From NCBI GenBank assembly GCA_021371855.1, contig JAJFVL010000068.1:1-64000 (forward strand): DNA of 64,000 nt, read 5' to 3'. A model generated the notes under the pieces. It was not told where the DNA came from. It was given only the letters and a program-made list of their open reading frames with translations, and made no database searches. The translations under genes and the position numbers were made by a program. Origin of the DNA: Bacteroidales bacterium. Lineage in GTDB: Bacteria; Bacteroidota; Bacteroidia; Bacteroidales; VadinHA17. This document shows positions 63,425-64,000 of this stretch, one piece after another. Position 1 is the first letter of the stretch. Each line of letters starts with the position of its first letter.

Positions 63425-63922
63425 ATGCCACTGAAAAAATCAGAGAAAGAAATGTCAGAGAAAGAGCTAATAAAGCCATATGGCGAGAAACAGATCGTAT
63501 TCGACAAACGCTATCTTGAGATGGCTCTCATCTGGGCACAAAATTCCTACTGTGTCAGACGTCAGGTCGGAGCCCTGATCGTAAAGGAAAAGATGATTAT
63601 ATCCGATGGCTATAATGGAACTCCTTCCGGCTTTGAAAACGTATGTGAAGATGAGAACAACGTTACGAAACCATACGTACTTCATGCCGAAGCAAATGCC
63701 ATTACCAAAGTAGCCAAGTCAAATAATTCAAGTGAAAATTCCACTCTTTATGTTACAACATCGCCATGCATGGAGTGTTCCAAGCTTATTATACAGTCAG
63801 GTATTAAACGGGTAGTATATTGCAACCGTTATCATAAAACCGATGGACTGGATCTTCTGAAACGTGCAGGAATAGAATTGGTATATATTGATCCCGAAAA
63901 CGATACATATGAAATACAATAA
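63425..63922 (+). CDS. dCMP deaminase family protein
   Basis: A 165-residue zinc enzyme converting dCMP to dUMP for thymidylate synthesis (ComEB/Dcd-like). The zinc site is His in VLHAEANAIT with the catalytic Glu, and the two Cys of SPCMECSKLI. Other landmarks: QVGALIVKEKMIISDGYNGT and IKRVVYCNRYHKTDGLDLL. ATG 63425 is used; ATG 63452 (MSEKELIKPY) is an alternative that better suits the predicted promoter. The following gene starts inside its last codons, so they form an operon. Confidence 0.9.
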   Translation: MPLKKSEKEMSEKELIKPYGEKQIVFDKRYLEMALIWAQNSYCVRRQVGALIVKEKMIISDGYNGTPSGFENVCEDENNVTKPYVLHAEANAITKVAKSNNSSENSTLYVTTSPCMECSKLIIQSGIKRVVYCNRYHKTDGLDLLKRAGIELVYIDPENDTYEIQ

Positions 63923-64000
63923 CTCAAAAAGAAGTGTTTTTCTTCCTTTAATGCTCGCAATAGCACTCGCTGCCGGAATTTATATAGGAAAGACCCTTCC
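63909..64000 (+). CDS. start of a C-terminal-processing (S41) peptidase-like gene, cut by edge
   Basis: ATG at 63909 overlaps the end of the deaminase gene by 14 nt. Only 30 residues are present: MKYNNSKRSVFLPLMLAIAL then AAGIYIGKTLP, a signal-anchor-like N-terminus. In Bacteroidota a tail-specific S41 peptidase often follows the dCMP deaminase gene and begins this way, so that is the likely identity; no catalytic part is visible here. Confidence 0.5.
   Translation, partial: MKYNNSKRSVFLPLMLAIALAAGIYIGKTL

Noticed and set aside
1..64000. tRNA, rRNA, CRISPR arrays, phage or integrase genes
   Set aside because: None could be recognised on either strand; the repeated sequences found are tandem codon repeats, susC leader duplicates and one defective insertion element.

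Overview
The window is a low-GC stretch of a Bacteroidota chromosome, probably Bacteroidales or a relative; the order is inferred, not shown. Support comes from four SusC/SusD pairs, an ECF sigma/FecR/STN-SusC cascade, a DUF4249-type TonB receptor pair, LytS/LytTR signalling and promoter boxes of the Bacteroidota form TAnnTTTG. Most genes from 1 to 50.5 kb are on the minus strand, so transcription there runs right to left. Several genes lack a usable ATG and appear to start at TTG.

Region by region. (1) 1-7.3 kb: a polysaccharide utilisation locus run by an ECF sigma factor and a FecR-type anti-sigma, feeding an STN-containing SusC, its SusD, and a secreted protein cut by the left edge. A terminator-like hairpin on the opposite strand between fecR and susC suggests a cis-antisense RNA. 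(2) 7.5-12 kb: a TonB-dependent-receptor-like barrel protein and a serine-type sulfatase, with a remnant of a FlgD-like/sorting domain between. (3) 12.2-23.3 kb: an 11-kb operon susC-susD-susC-susD-DUF1735 closed by a strong terminator. (4) 23.3-29.2 kb: a 291-bp internally deleted ISAs1-like element, a DUF4249/TonB receptor pair and a lipoprotein with a coiled coil and a collagen-like segment. (5) 29.5-32.8 kb: a DUF6057-like membrane protein overlapping a TolB-like lipoprotein that carries a CXXCH haem motif. (6) 33-42.9 kb: two tandem paralogous susC/susD pairs whose 5' ends are nearly identical. (7) 43.3-50.5 kb: a Gfo/Idh/MocA oxidoreductase, then a seven-gene operon (small secreted protein, VTC domain, DUF4956, DUF2490, DUF4353 lipoprotein, LytS-type kinase, LytTR regulator). 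(8) 50.9-57.8 kb: a secreted glycosidase-like protein convergent with a response regulator / TPR-YaiO barrel / HEAT membrane protein / processive GT2 operon, which together look like an exopolysaccharide synthesis and export cassette. (9) 57.9-64 kb: housekeeping-like genes: a small membrane protein, a tyrosine phosphatase, an arabinose-isomerase-like enzyme, CrcB plus DUF190, a URO-D-family protein, small ORFs, a dCMP deaminase and the start of an S41-type peptidase.

As a whole, the window describes a glycan-foraging cell: outer-membrane uptake systems, partly aimed at sulfated substrates, plus machinery for making and shaping its own surface polymer. No tRNA, rRNA or CRISPR array was seen. 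Functions are assigned by family recognition from the protein sequences; no database search was run.
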